NCBI GenBank assembly: GCA_964580675.1
Contig: CAZOLI010000011.1
Coordinates: 1-64,000 of the forward strand
DNA length: 64,000 nucleotides
Direction: 5' to 3'
From: CAZOLI01 sp964580675
Lineage (GTDB): Bacteria; Planctomycetota; MHYJ01; CAYXQY01
Part shown: piece after piece, positions 17,376 through 26,744 of the stretch
Position numbering within the stretch: the stretch's first letter is position 1
Layout of the letters: the number at the start of each line of letters is the position of its first letter
Translations under genes and position numbers: made by a program
Notes under the pieces: generated by a model
The model's database searches: none
What the model was told of the DNA's origin: nothing
What the model saw: only the letters and a program-made list of their open reading frames with translations

Positions 17376-18866
17376 ATGTTTTCGTCGTTTCGTCGCTATG
17401 TGATTCGGTTGGTGGACCTCTTTCCGGCGGGGCTTGCGTCCCTCGGTTTCGTGGATCGGAGGAAAGGCCGACGTGCCTTCCGGCTGGCTGTTCCCGTGAT
17501 GATGATAGGCGGGGTTCGCATTGTCATGCGGCTGGCGGACTACGTAATGGTCAGCCGTGCCATGAACGATGCGGCCGTAGCGGGATTGACGATCGGTTTC
17601 CAGTATTACTTCATCGGGTTCGGACTGGCTCTTGCGCTTTCCAGCGGCACGATCAGTGTCGTGTCCCGTTTTATCGGCGGGGGGGAGTTCGAGAAGGCCA
17701 ACCTCTCCATAAAAATTTCAGGATTGCTTGCCCTGGGTATATCCCTTCCGCTTACGGCGCTCATGTGGTTTTTCGCCCATCCTCTTGTGAGGCTCCTGAC
17801 GGCCGATCCGTACGTTATACATTACGGAGGGGTGTATCTTCAGGTTGTGATGCTGTCCATGACGTACCGGTTCTGGAGCATGATCGGTGCGCGTGCCCTC
17901 GCGGGAAGCGGGGACACGGAAACTCCCATGTGGATTCGGTTTGTCAACGTTCCCACGAACATCATTTTGAATTATCTGTTTATCTTCGGTATCGGTGTGT
18001 TTCCGGAACTGGGTGTGGTGGGGGCGGCACTGGGTACCGTTCTTGCTGATGCGCTCGGCCTGTCTCTCTTTTTTGCCGTGCTGCTCTCCGGCAATTTTGA
18101 CGTTCGGCTTCGCCTCTCCGGACCGCAGTGGGATTCGGGGATTGCCCGGGAAATCGTTCGTGTCGGAACGCCTCTTGCCGGCATGCGGCTTTCCATGACG
18201 CTGGGCAGGTTTCCTTTTATTTATATAGTGGGCGTTGTTGGTACGTCCGTTCTGGCCTCGTTCGGCATTGGCCGGCGAGTAATGCTTCTGGCGTTGATGC
18301 CGGCATGGGGTTTTGCGACGGCGGCGAGCACCATGGTGGGACAGTTTATTGGTGCGGGAACGTTTGACGAAGCCGACGACGCCGCCTGGCAAACGCTTCG
18401 CGTGGCGATCGCACTGCAACTTCTTGTGGCCCTCGGAATTACAATTTTTGCCGAACCGATTGCGGCCGTGTTTGAATCAGACCAGCCCATCACGACCGTG
18501 GCCTTTATTCAGGTAATGGGATTGGGGGTTTTCGGATATGCCCTGTCCCGGACAATGCAGGGGGCTCTTCGCGGTGCGGGGGACACGAGCTGGCCGTTTT
18601 ACGGAACGCTTCTCGGCACACTCGTTCGTCTTGGCATCGCCTCTCTTGCCCTTCCCGGCGTGGCCCGGGTCTTCCGGAAATTTGGTATTCCGGTGCCCCT
18701 GACGCCGGGGTTCGGTCTTGTGATTATTCTCGCTGCTATTATTGTGGACATGTACATTCGTGCCGGGGTTAATTTGATCCGGTTTGCCTCGGGCAAATGG
18801 CGTGAATTCGGCGCCGTTGAGGAATCCGGAGAACCGTCCGATCGAAAAGGAATGCAGACCACCTGA
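17376..18866 (+). CDS. MATE-family multidrug/lipid exporter
   Basis: The 496-residue membrane protein has 12 predicted helices arranged as two homologous halves, typical of MATE transporters (AVPVMMIGGVRIVMRLADYVMV in the first half; GTPLAGMRLSMTLGRFPFIYIVG in the second). MATE proteins export cationic compounds using sodium or proton gradients; related branches flip lipid-linked sugars. Its position 15 bases after a GT-C glycosyltransferase makes a role in glycan precursor movement worth considering, although drug export is the default. A hairpin follows the stop. Confidence 0.85.
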   Translation: MFSSFRRYVIRLVDLFPAGLASLGFVDRRKGRRAFRLAVPVMMIGGVRIVMRLADYVMVSRAMNDAAVAGLTIGFQYYFIGFGLALALSSGTISVVSRFIGGGEFEKANLSIKISGLLALGISLPLTALMWFFAHPLVRLLTADPYVIHYGGVYLQVVMLSMTYRFWSMIGARALAGSGDTETPMWIRFVNVPTNIILNYLFIFGIGVFPELGVVGAALGTVLADALGLSLFFAVLLSGNFDVRLRLSGPQWDSGIAREIVRVGTPLAGMRLSMTLGRFPFIYIVGVVGTSVLASFGIGRRVMLLALMPAWGFATAASTMVGQFIGAGTFDEADDAAWQTLRVAIALQLLVALGITIFAEPIAAVFESDQPITTVAFIQVMGLGVFGYALSRTMQGALRGAGDTSWPFYGTLLGTLVRLGIASLALPGVARVFRKFGIPVPLTPGFGLVIILAAIIVDMYIRAGVNLIRFASGKWREFGAVEESGEPSDRKGMQTT

Positions 18867-18883
18867 ACAGGATGTGCGACGGT

Positions 18884-18907
18884 CCCTTCTCACCGGATGA
18901 GGAAGGG
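18884..18907 (+). terminator. Possible terminator hairpin after the MATE gene
   Basis: CCCTTCTCA pairs with TGAGGAAGGG across a five-base loop, with one bulge. There is no good T-run, so it may be a weak or factor-dependent terminator. Confidence 0.35.
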
Positions 18908-19021
18908 TGTCGACGGTTGTGGTAGTTTGGAGGAGAAGACCGGGAACGAGAAGGAATCCGGTCCTGATTGGTTGAGGTATTGATCGTTTTTTTTAACTTT
19001 ACTCTAATTGGGATTACGGCA

Positions 19022-20026
19022 ATGAATCAGGCATTACACCTTCGAAGTCAAGATCTCAGCGGGCTGGCGGCCATCGAATCGTACGTGGAGTGGGTTCGAC
19101 GGGGTTATCGCGAGATCGGGGAAGGCGCCCCCGCCACGGTTCGGGAACGGATATATGGAAGCGAACCCAAAGGAATGTTGACCTCCTATATGGCCATACT
19201 GCCCGATATGGGGGCCATGGGGGGCTACATGTACTCGGCCGGCTTTTCCGCGGAGACCGCATGGTTTCTTACCCCTCTGTTCGACGCCGGTACGGGAGAA
19301 CCGCTGGCCCTCCTGGATGGGGCGAGCATAAATCCCTTCAAAACCGGTGCAGCCGGTGCCGTGGCGGTGGACGAACTCGCACGTGAGGACGCGAAGGATA
19401 TTGCGGTGATCGGCAGCGGTGTGCAGGCACGCGGACAGCTTCAATGTGCCTGTGCCGTACGTTCGCCGGACACCGTTCTGGTATATTCACCGACCCCGGA
19501 ACACCGGAAACAGTTTGCGGAAGAAATGACCCGGGAAACAGGCTGTTCCGTACAGCCCTGCTCCTCGGCGGCCGAGGCCATTAAGGGAGCCGATATTATC
19601 ATAACGGCCACCACCGCCTCCACTCCCGTTTTCGACGGGTCACTTCTGGAAGGGGGAGAACACATTACGGCGATGGGACAGTACCATCCGGAAAAACGTG
19701 AATTCGACACGGAAACCATTCGCCGATCCGTCTACGTCCCGGACCTGCGCGCTCGTGCACTTCAGGACGCGGGCGGTTTTCTCCTGGCGCGGGAGGAAGG
19801 AGCCGTTTCAGAAGAGGACATCACCGCCGAGTTGGGAGAGGTCGTTGCGGGGAAAGAACCCGGCCGGAAAGACGGGGATCAGATAACGCTGTTCGACAGC
19901 GGAGGAACCGGTATTGAGACCGCGGCCGCCGCCATGATGCTTTTTGAAGAAGCAAAAAAAGAGAATATGGGAACCGAAATATCGTTTGCTCCCGCCCGGG
20001 ACGCCATGACGGGAATCAACCATTGA
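19022..20026 (+). CDS. Ornithine cyclodeaminase/mu-crystallin-family NAD(P)-dependent enzyme
   Basis: The 334-residue product matches the OCD/mu-crystallin family. It has a substrate-binding N-terminal half, then a Rossmann domain with IAVIGSGVQARGQ, and the conserved TATTASTPVFDG and MGQYHPEKREFD segments. Members cyclize ornithine, reduce cyclic ketimines such as pyrroline-2-carboxylate, or oxidize alanine and related amino acids; the specificity cannot be assigned. I start at the ATG at 19022, since the 18 residues upstream are a hydrophobic, non-family extension. No amino-acid pathway genes flank it. The oxidase operon begins 140 bases downstream. Confidence 0.85.
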   Translation: MNQALHLRSQDLSGLAAIESYVEWVRRGYREIGEGAPATVRERIYGSEPKGMLTSYMAILPDMGAMGGYMYSAGFSAETAWFLTPLFDAGTGEPLALLDGASINPFKTGAAGAVAVDELAREDAKDIAVIGSGVQARGQLQCACAVRSPDTVLVYSPTPEHRKQFAEEMTRETGCSVQPCSSAAEAIKGADIIITATTASTPVFDGSLLEGGEHITAMGQYHPEKREFDTETIRRSVYVPDLRARALQDAGGFLLAREEGAVSEEDITAELGEVVAGKEPGRKDGDQITLFDSGGTGIETAAAAMMLFEEAKKENMGTEISFAPARDAMTGINH

Positions 20027-20166
20027 GCGGCGGCGTTTTCTCAATAATTTTTCTTTGCGTTCTCGATGATTCCCGGATGAATTTGACGTCTTGAATCTGA
20101 TGAACCTGTTCGATAATATACGTTCCTGTTTTACGTCGAACCCACATAAGTTGATTGGAATTTGGC

Positions 20167-21216
20167 ATGTCAGACTGGCTGTTCCGACTTCCGTATCTCC
20201 CCGAAAACGCCGCCGCCCAGTACGGGGAGAATATTGATGGCCTGCTCCACCTCATCACCTACATCGTCACGCCCTGGGTGGTGCTTACCTTTGGCCTCAT
20301 CATTCTCTTCACCATCATATACCGGAAGCGGAAGGACGTGGAGTCCCGATATTTAACGGCGCACGAGACCCTGTTTTCGCTCGGGAATATACCGGTGCCG
20401 AAGACCGCTCTCATCGAGGTGCCCACGCTGCTGGTACTGGCCCTGGACATGTGGATTTTCTTTGCGAGTGTGACCGTGTGGGCGGACATCAAACAGGAGA
20501 TGCCCGTGGAAGAATTCGACGAAAAAGTCAAAGTCGTGGGCAAGCAGTTTGAGTGGGAGTTTTATTATCCCGGCCCCGACGGGAAACTGGACACAGAGGA
20601 TGATATTCCGTCGGAGCTCAAAGGGGAAGTGCATATTCCGGCTGGAAAGTACGTCAAGTTGCTCCTTTCTTCGGACGACGTGATTCACAGTTTTTTCGTT
20701 CCGCATCTCCGGTTCAAACAGGACGCCGTCCCGGGTCGAAAACTTGAGGGCTGGATACGGGCCGAAAAACCCACCCGTCCGTTCCTCCGGGAAAACCGAA
20801 TACTGCGAATTGTCGGGGATGCAAAAAGCAAACTGGAGGAAGAAAGCACGGAACACGTGTCCACGTACAACGCAAAAGTGAAACCACTGAAGACGGCGCT
20901 GGATGTACAGGAGAAAATTCCGGATTACGGAACCGTTGAACAGACGCTTTCCGGGGTGATTGACTGGATTGATTCGCTCGAAAATCTTTCGGCGGGGGCC
21001 CGCAGTAACATCACGGAACGACTGCAGGAGGCCAGAAATGTCGCCAGAGGAATTCTCGAGGATCAGGAAGAATTCGACGGGTTCTTTCACCGGGATTCCT
21101 ATGAAGTTCCCTGTGCGGAACTCTGTGGTTATGGACATTCGGGGATGCTCGGGTACATCGTTGTTCAGCCGCCGGATGTGTACAAGAAATACATGAACGA
21201 GAACGTTCGCAGGTAA
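20167..21216 (+). CDS. coxB: Cytochrome c oxidase subunit II with a large insertion in the CuA domain
   Basis: Subunit II receives electrons from cytochrome c through the binuclear CuA centre. Two membrane helices span about residues 25-50 and 75-100. The CuA ligands are all present: His near 173 in DVIHSFFVPHLR, and CAELCGYGHSGM starting near 316. In standard subunit II about 35 residues separate the first histidine from the first cysteine. Here about 142 do, so roughly 105 extra, mostly helical and charged residues are inserted after VPGRKLEGW. No cytochrome c domain is fused. The ATG at 20167 is preferred over a TTG four codons earlier. First gene of the cox operon. Confidence 0.93.
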   Translation: MSDWLFRLPYLPENAAAQYGENIDGLLHLITYIVTPWVVLTFGLIILFTIIYRKRKDVESRYLTAHETLFSLGNIPVPKTALIEVPTLLVLALDMWIFFASVTVWADIKQEMPVEEFDEKVKVVGKQFEWEFYYPGPDGKLDTEDDIPSELKGEVHIPAGKYVKLLLSSDDVIHSFFVPHLRFKQDAVPGRKLEGWIRAEKPTRPFLRENRILRIVGDAKSKLEEESTEHVSTYNAKVKPLKTALDVQEKIPDYGTVEQTLSGVIDWIDSLENLSAGARSNITERLQEARNVARGILEDQEEFDGFFHRDSYEVPCAELCGYGHSGMLGYIVVQPPDVYKKYMNENVRR

Positions 21217-21251
21217 CTTGAGCTGAATATTCGTTAGGCGCTCTACGGAAC

Positions 21252-23189
21252 ATGAGTGACGGAACCTCCGAAACCGACGAAACGCCGGACGATCAGGAAC
21301 AACCGCCGGCACACGATGAGCACGGTGAACACGACGACCACCACCACGACCCCGGGTGGATCCGGCAGTACATTTTTTCGACCGACCACAAAACCATTGC
21401 GAAGCAATATCTGCTCATCGGGGCGTTCTGGGGAATAATCGGTGCGACCCTTGCGTATCTCTTTCGCTCGCAACTGGCGTATCCCGGGAAACCCGTTCCG
21501 GTCTTCGGCACCATTGTCCCACCTCTACAGGAATTCCTGAACGGGACCCTGTTTCCCTACATCCAGCCGATGCTGGACAGTACCATCAACCAGATTCTGG
21601 GGGAAGACCTCCGATTTGTGCTGGAATTCAAACTACTCCACCCGGAGGGGCATGTCACGGACAACCAGTACATTCGACTGATCACGATGCACGGCACCAT
21701 CATGCTGCTCTTTTTCGGCATGCCCATTGCTATCGGGGCCTTCGGGAATTTTCTGATTCCCCTGATGATCGGCGCGGACGACATGGCGTTTCCCACGCTG
21801 AACATGCTGTCGGTGTGGACCCTGGCCCTGGCGTCAGTGGTTCTCGCACTGTCCTTTTTCGTCGAGGGCGGTGCGGCGTACGGGGGCTGGACGGCGTATC
21901 CCCCGTTATCCGCAAACCCGGATCACGCAGGGGGAGCGTTATGGGGGTTTAACCTCTGGGTCATTGCCGTGGGCCTGGATTTTTTCTCCCTGCTGATGGG
22001 GGGGATTAATTACATTACCACCACGCTGAAGATGCGAGCCCCGGGTCTGGATCTGTTCCGGTTGCCGATCATGGTCTGGATGCAGATGGTGGCCGCGTTT
22101 CTGTTTCTTCTGTCCGTCGGGCCGCTCCTTGCGGGTTGTGTGATGCTTCTGCTGGATCGTATGGCCGGCACCCACTTTTTCCTGCCGGAGGCCGGGGGAG
22201 ATCCGCTGCTCTGGCAGCACATCTTCTGGTTCTGGGGTCACCCGGAGGTGTACGTGGTCATGTTGCCCGGGTTCGGTGTGATTATGGAAGTGCTCCCGGT
22301 GTTTTCCCGAAAGAAACTGTTTGGGTACCGGCCGATTCTGTACATGACCTTCGCCGCCGGATTTTTGAGTTTTCTTGTCTGGGCCCACCATCAGTTCGTC
22401 AGCGGAATGGATCCGAGCCTGGCTCCGCCGTTCATGATCACGACGATTCTGATATCGGATCCGTTCGCCCTGATGGTCTTTGCGATGATCGTGACGCTGT
22501 GGGGGGGGGCCATCGACCTGAAAACCCCGATGCTATTTGCGCTCGGTACGCTCCTGGTGTTCATCATCGGGGGGGTTACCGGTATTTTCCTTGCTTCCAC
22601 ACCGGTGGATATTGCCCTCCACGACACCCAGTACGTCGTGGCGCACTTTCACTATACCCTGTTTTCTTCCGTCGTCTTCGGCGGGTTCTGCGGCGTATAC
22701 TACTGGTTTCCAAAAATGTTTGGCCGGTTGATGAACGAGTTCTGGGGCATCGTCCATTTCCTGTTTACTTTTGTGGGATTTAACGGTGTGTTTGGAAGCA
22801 TGTTCCTCCTCGGGTTCCGGCTTCACCCGAGACGGATCTCCACCCCCACGGATTATGAATACCTCCAATCCGTTCAGCCGATCAACGAGCACGCCACGAC
22901 CTTCGCGACCATTCTCTTCCTCGGTCAGATTCCTTTTCTGATCAACGCCGTTTACAGCATTTTCTGGGGTGAGAAGGCCGGTCGGAATCCCTGGAACGCC
23001 AACACGCTGGAATGGCAGGCACCTTCCCCGCCGGGGCACGGGAATTTTGACGAAGTGCCGACGGTTCACAGAGGACCGTATGAATACGGATCGCCCCGAA
23101 CATCGGAGGACTGGCTCCCGCAATCCCTGGACCTGGCCTCCGCGGGAGGCGGAGGGGGTTCACCGGATGACGCCGAAACCATTGAGTAA
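21252..23189 (+). CDS. coxA: Cytochrome c oxidase subunit I
   Basis: The 645-residue catalytic subunit has at least twelve membrane helices and the full set of heme-copper ligands: the low-spin heme histidine in TMHGTIM, the CuB histidine and cross-linked tyrosine in GHPEVYV, the HH pair in WAHHQF, and the heme histidines in VAHFHYTLF. The tyrosine in helix VI places it in the A-type, proton-pumping group. The N-terminus is an unusual His/Asp-rich, charged tail (HDEHGEHDDHHHDPG region, about residues 18-35), and an extra loop (residues about 75-125) follows the first helix. It starts 35 bases after coxB. Confidence 0.95.
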   Translation: MSDGTSETDETPDDQEQPPAHDEHGEHDDHHHDPGWIRQYIFSTDHKTIAKQYLLIGAFWGIIGATLAYLFRSQLAYPGKPVPVFGTIVPPLQEFLNGTLFPYIQPMLDSTINQILGEDLRFVLEFKLLHPEGHVTDNQYIRLITMHGTIMLLFFGMPIAIGAFGNFLIPLMIGADDMAFPTLNMLSVWTLALASVVLALSFFVEGGAAYGGWTAYPPLSANPDHAGGALWGFNLWVIAVGLDFFSLLMGGINYITTTLKMRAPGLDLFRLPIMVWMQMVAAFLFLLSVGPLLAGCVMLLLDRMAGTHFFLPEAGGDPLLWQHIFWFWGHPEVYVVMLPGFGVIMEVLPVFSRKKLFGYRPILYMTFAAGFLSFLVWAHHQFVSGMDPSLAPPFMITTILISDPFALMVFAMIVTLWGGAIDLKTPMLFALGTLLVFIIGGVTGIFLASTPVDIALHDTQYVVAHFHYTLFSSVVFGGFCGVYYWFPKMFGRLMNEFWGIVHFLFTFVGFNGVFGSMFLLGFRLHPRRISTPTDYEYLQSVQPINEHATTFATILFLGQIPFLINAVYSIFWGEKAGRNPWNANTLEWQAPSPPGHGNFDEVPTVHRGPYEYGSPRTSEDWLPQSLDLASAGGGGGSPDDAETIE

Positions 23190-23201
23190 GGATCCATCGA
23201 T

Positions 23202-23813
23202 ATGGCTGAAGCAAAGGCAACAAAAACGGCTGAAACCACGGACGAATTTTTCCCCGGTGTGAGTCAGGGGAAGATGGGCATGTGGGTGTTTCTCTCCTCC
23301 GAAGTCGCTGTTTTTGGGGGGTTGATCATTGTTTACCTCCTTTATCGGGTTGGAAACACGGAGTGGGTGGAACACCAGAGACACCTGGCGGAATATATCG
23401 GAACGTTTAACACGCTGGTCCTGCTGACCAGCAGCTGGACCATCGTGATGTCCTACCGGGAATACGAACAGGACCGGGACGAGAATGGAGACTGGTGGCT
23501 ACTTGCCACCATACTACTCGGGTTCCTGTTTCTCGGCGTGAAGGCCTACGAATGGAGCATCGAGTTTCACCATGACCGGTATCCCAGCACAAACCGCTTC
23601 TGGGCGTTTTACTTTGCGATGACGGGGCTGCACGGGTTCCACGTGATTGGCGGTGTGGTCACCAACCTCCTTATTTACCTGGGATCGGTGTTAAACATTG
23701 CCGAAGAGATGGAGTACAAAGTGGAGTACGCCGGGCTGTACTGGCATTTTGTCGACATCGTCTGGGTATTTTTGTTCCCGATCTTTTACCTGATGTTTCC
23801 CGCAGCTCATTAA
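23202..23813 (+). CDS. coxC: Cytochrome c oxidase subunit III
   Basis: This 203-residue protein is a five-helix subunit III of the heme-copper oxidase. Recognizable parts are GKMGMWVFLSSEVAVFGG in the first helix, a glutamate-containing helix with TGLHGFHVIGG, and the terminal YWHFVDIVWVFLFPIFYL. It stabilizes subunit I and supports proton uptake. It follows coxA by 12 bases. Confidence 0.93.
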   Translation: MAEAKATKTAETTDEFFPGVSQGKMGMWVFLSSEVAVFGGLIIVYLLYRVGNTEWVEHQRHLAEYIGTFNTLVLLTSSWTIVMSYREYEQDRDENGDWWLLATILLGFLFLGVKAYEWSIEFHHDRYPSTNRFWAFYFAMTGLHGFHVIGGVVTNLLIYLGSVLNIAEEMEYKVEYAGLYWHFVDIVWVFLFPIFYLMFPAAH

Positions 23814-23825
23814 TCACCGAGAAAC

Positions 23826-24128
23826 ATGTCTGAGGCAAGTACCGCGGCTGAACATGATCACGATCACCCGAATTACACGATGATCTGGGTGACGCTGATG
23901 GTCCTGATGGGGCTTCAGTTTGTGCTGAAACTTATTATTCCCTCGTATGCCTTGTTTGTCGGGGTCATATTTGTTGTGGCGACCATAAAGACCGTGCTGG
24001 TGGCACTGAACTTCATGCACATGAAGTTCGAAAAACTGGTTATCTTCCTGATGGCGCTGTTCCCGTTTTTCTTCGTGATCCTGTTTTTCTCGGTGATTGT
24101 GTTTGACATTCCGTCCCCTCTTTCCTGA
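23826..24128 (+). CDS. coxD: Cytochrome c oxidase subunit IV (prokaryotic type)
   Basis: This 100-residue protein has three membrane helices and the family motif KTVLVALNFMHMKFE. It is the small accessory subunit encoded last in many bacterial aa3/caa3 oxidase operons. The N-terminus carries an acidic, histidine-containing stretch (AEHDHDHPN), similar in character to the one in CoxA. It follows coxC by 12 bases and is followed by a hairpin. Assembly genes (heme a synthase, SCO, CtaG) are not in the window. Confidence 0.9.
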   Translation: MSEASTAAEHDHDHPNYTMIWVTLMVLMGLQFVLKLIIPSYALFVGVIFVVATIKTVLVALNFMHMKFEKLVIFLMALFPFFFVILFFSVIVFDIPSPLS

Positions 24129-24136
24129 GCCGGTGT

Positions 24137-24155
24137 CCCTTCGATCACCGAAGGG
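24137..24155. terminator. Terminator hairpin between coxD and the convergent GT-C gene
   Basis: CCCTTCG and CGAAGGG form a perfect seven-pair stem with a five-base loop. T-rich sequence follows after a short gap. The position between convergent genes supports a terminator function. Confidence 0.55.
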
Positions 24156-24214
24156 GTAACGCTTTCGTCCTCTTTACGGATCTTCTGCCCTCCTACTTTC
24201 CCCTCTTTGGGGAA

Positions 24215-25507
24215 TCAATCCTTTTCTGACGGTTCCCCTGCTTTCAGAAGGAGCCGATGCAGTCCGGCACCGGCAAAGACGGAAAGGAACGGTACCAGGG
24301 GCACGCGAAACCGGGAATAAGCCTCCGGTCCGGCCGATACGACGACGAGGTACAGAAGAACGGAACCAAAGAAGATAAGATTACCGAACTCCCGGGTTCG
24401 GAAGAAGAACCAGAAGCCCACAAACACCGTGACGTAAAACCCGATCAGGAAAACCGATTCGATTCCCACCAGGACCCAGAACAGGAAACCGTCAGGAGGG
24501 TTTCCGGCGTCGAGGAGGCGTGCCAGCGATTTTCGACCGGGCCCAAACAGCATTTTTCCCGCTCCAATGGCGGCCGTGATGCCATATAGTACCGGCCGCT
24601 TTTTGATGATGTTCATCCCCATCCACCACCAGACGCGGGATTTTTCGGCCTCGGTCATGTTGGCTGTATAACGGTCCTCCGCTCGTTCCTTCAGGCGTTC
24701 TATGATTTCTTCGCTTCTCGGATCCCTGTCCTCTTCCATGGCGAGTACCGCCGTGCCGCGATAAAAAAGCATGTTGTATCCGGTTGTGCTCGAAAAAATA
24801 ATGGTGTTTCCCACCTGGAAGTTCCGGATGAACCAGGGAGCCGTCATGAGAACCGATCCGAGAAGAAGGACACCCGCCACGGGAAGACTTCTCAGGAGGT
24901 TGTTCCGGTACCGGTACAAAATGGGAACAATCAATACCAGCGGCAGGAAGAGACCGATGGGTCTCGCCAGGGCGGCCAGTCCAAACACGAGACCGGCGAA
25001 CCAATACCGCCATAGCGAATCGGAGCCAATACCGGAAAGAAAAAGGTACGCCCCGGAAACCAGAAAAAAGGTAAACAGTGTTTCCGTTAATACGGTATTT
25101 GCATATATGGCGGAAACCGGATCCAGAGCAAACACAAGGGCCCCGAGAAAACCGATCCACGGATCCGTCAATTTCACGAGAATTCTGTACAGAAGAATAA
25201 CCGAGACCGTTCCGATGAGAACCTGAACAAGGGCCACCATCGTGTAATTGGCGGACCCAAACACCGAATAAATGAGGACCAGAAACAGCGGATAAGCGGG
25301 TGTCCGGCGAAAGTTCGGTTTCTTTGTTCCGGATTCCATCGAGGAATAAGCACCTTCTTCCATAAGGTTGACGGCGATTGTGCTATAATCACCGGAATCA
25401 CCGTCCAGGAAACGGTCCGGTTCCGGGGACGCCACGACGAACAGGAGAAGGCGCAGAAGAAGAGCTATACCGATGACGGATAAAAAATGAACGCGTTTTT
25501 TGTCCAT
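24215..25507 (-). CDS. GT-C (ArnT/PMT-like) membrane glycosyltransferase
   Basis: From the ATG at 25507 the product has 430 residues and about ten membrane helices. The first periplasmic loop contains the acidic motif DRFLDGDSGDYSTIA, and the FRRTPAYPLFLV segment is typical of the GT39/GT83-like group that uses lipid-phosphate sugars. A frame extending to 25657 exists, but GGAG at 25515-25518 marks the shorter start. It transfers a sugar at the outer face of the inner membrane; acceptor unknown. It is distinct from the GT-C/TPR protein at 15-17 kb because it has no TPR tail. Confidence 0.82.
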   Translation of the reverse strand: MDKKRVHFLSVIGIALLLRLLLFVVASPEPDRFLDGDSGDYSTIAVNLMEEGAYSSMESGTKKPNFRRTPAYPLFLVLIYSVFGSANYTMVALVQVLIGTVSVILLYRILVKLTDPWIGFLGALVFALDPVSAIYANTVLTETLFTFFLVSGAYLFLSGIGSDSLWRYWFAGLVFGLAALARPIGLFLPLVLIVPILYRYRNNLLRSLPVAGVLLLGSVLMTAPWFIRNFQVGNTIIFSSTTGYNMLFYRGTAVLAMEEDRDPRSEEIIERLKERAEDRYTANMTEAEKSRVWWWMGMNIIKKRPVLYGITAAIGAGKMLFGPGRKSLARLLDAGNPPDGFLFWVLVGIESVFLIGFYVTVFVGFWFFFRTREFGNLIFFGSVLLYLVVVSAGPEAYSRFRVPLVPFLSVFAGAGLHRLLLKAGEPSEKD

Positions 25508-25939
25508 TCTTGATCTCCGGGACGAAGGGTACCGGGTTTCACGTGCAACTGAACAGCTGTATGTTTCCGTCCGCGCGGTTAATTCGTTTCGTATGTTCGG
25601 ACGTTCGATTGTGTAAATCAACCGGTTTCGCCCGAGTTTGGCTGATGCATTGTCCATGAAATCTTTTCCCGGTGACGTCCGAACCCCGAGGAACGGACGG
25701 ATTCATGCGATTGAGGTTCATCTATATGATATATTAATCGGATATATTTTTATTTATAGCAATATAAACCAGCTGGAGACGGCCGTTCTTCTTGAATACC
25801 GTTACAGGGAAGCATTATAATTCTATCGCCGTTGGATGTCTGGTTTATGGAAGGGCATCGCCGGTTCAAACCCCCGAGTATCGGGGATTATTTTTATGTG
25901 AGTAGGATGAATGGAGATAAAGAAAACAGAAGGATATGT
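25508..25939. other. Divergent, A+T-rich intergenic region
   Basis: These 432 bases separate the GT-C gene from the lipoprotein gene. The core, about 25723-25768, is almost pure A+T, with overlapping TATA-like hexamers on both strands, so the promoters probably lie there. I cannot choose between them. An open frame reading into the lipoprotein gene from 25832 is judged to be upstream read-through, not coding. Confidence 0.4.
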
Positions 25940-26722
25940 ATGAACCGGCAAATATGGAAATGGTTGCTGGTACTAATCAGTTCAGGATGTCTCCTGTTCT
26001 GTACGCCCCGGCGCCATGGCGACCGGGAATGGCCCGCAGAAACACATAGAGACACGAAAAACGCGACAAACGACATTACGGGCCAAACACCGGAAGACCC
26101 GACGTACTGGAATGTGCGAATTCGGTTGCGAATGATTGATCGGGTTCGGAAGAAACACCAATCCGGATCAATTAACTGGTCGGTAGGGGGCCTGCAAACG
26201 CAGGCCGGTGGCGGGACGGCAAACCTCTCCGACAACGGTGTTCGGATCGGGGTGCTGGGCAAAAACGCATCCCTTGAGGTCGAGGGTAGGTCGGACCGGA
26301 ACACAATCCACCGAAGACGTTCATTGCAAATAACCGTGATGAACGGGACGACGGGGATGCTCCGGTTAACAAAGATGCGGTCAGAGCCGATAAACATAAA
26401 GATATATGGATCCGGCGGTCGCCGGGTCGTACAACGTTACAATGTGAAGTCAACCGGAATGTACCTTCGGGTCCGGCCCGAGATTCTGGATGAGGGGCCG
26501 GAGATGAAGATCACCCTTGAACCGATGATCGCTCGAGACGGAAAAAACGCAGTAGAAGTTTCGGAGTTACGAACCACGGTACACGTTCGAAATGGACAGC
26601 GAATTGTGTTGAAGAAGACCTCTTCCCGGTCGGAAAAACTGGGAAATTCGTTGTTTTCTGCCCGGTCGGCGTCCGAACGCCGAAACACCCTCTGGATTCT
26701 GGAGCCAGAAATCCTAAAATGA
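25940..26722 (+). CDS. Lipoprotein with a secretin-like C-terminal domain
   Basis: The 260-residue product starts at the ATG at 25940, six bases after AGAAGGA. A lipoprotein signal follows (WKWLLVLISSGC, Cys about residue 17). The mature part is basic. From about residue 65 onward its layout resembles the beta-domain of type II/III secretins: a short N-domain, then LQITVMNGTTGMLRL, then GMYLRVRPEILDEGPEMKITL and TVHVRNGQRIVL. At this size it lacks the several N-domains of a full secretin. No type II, III or IV pilus genes are nearby. It could be a small outer-membrane pore or a pilotin-like relative. The accB gene starts 22 bases later. Confidence 0.55.
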   Translation: MNRQIWKWLLVLISSGCLLFCTPRRHGDREWPAETHRDTKNATNDITGQTPEDPTYWNVRIRLRMIDRVRKKHQSGSINWSVGGLQTQAGGGTANLSDNGVRIGVLGKNASLEVEGRSDRNTIHRRRSLQITVMNGTTGMLRLTKMRSEPINIKIYGSGGRRVVQRYNVKSTGMYLRVRPEILDEGPEMKITLEPMIARDGKNAVEVSELRTTVHVRNGQRIVLKKTSSRSEKLGNSLFSARSASERRNTLWILEPEILK

Positions 26723-26744
26723 TTCAAAAGGTTTCGAAGTAGAC

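Noticed and set aside
25850..25910. tRNA-like segment with GGTTCAAACCC
   Set aside because: Only the T-arm-like string is present; no acceptor, D or anticodon arm can be drawn around it.
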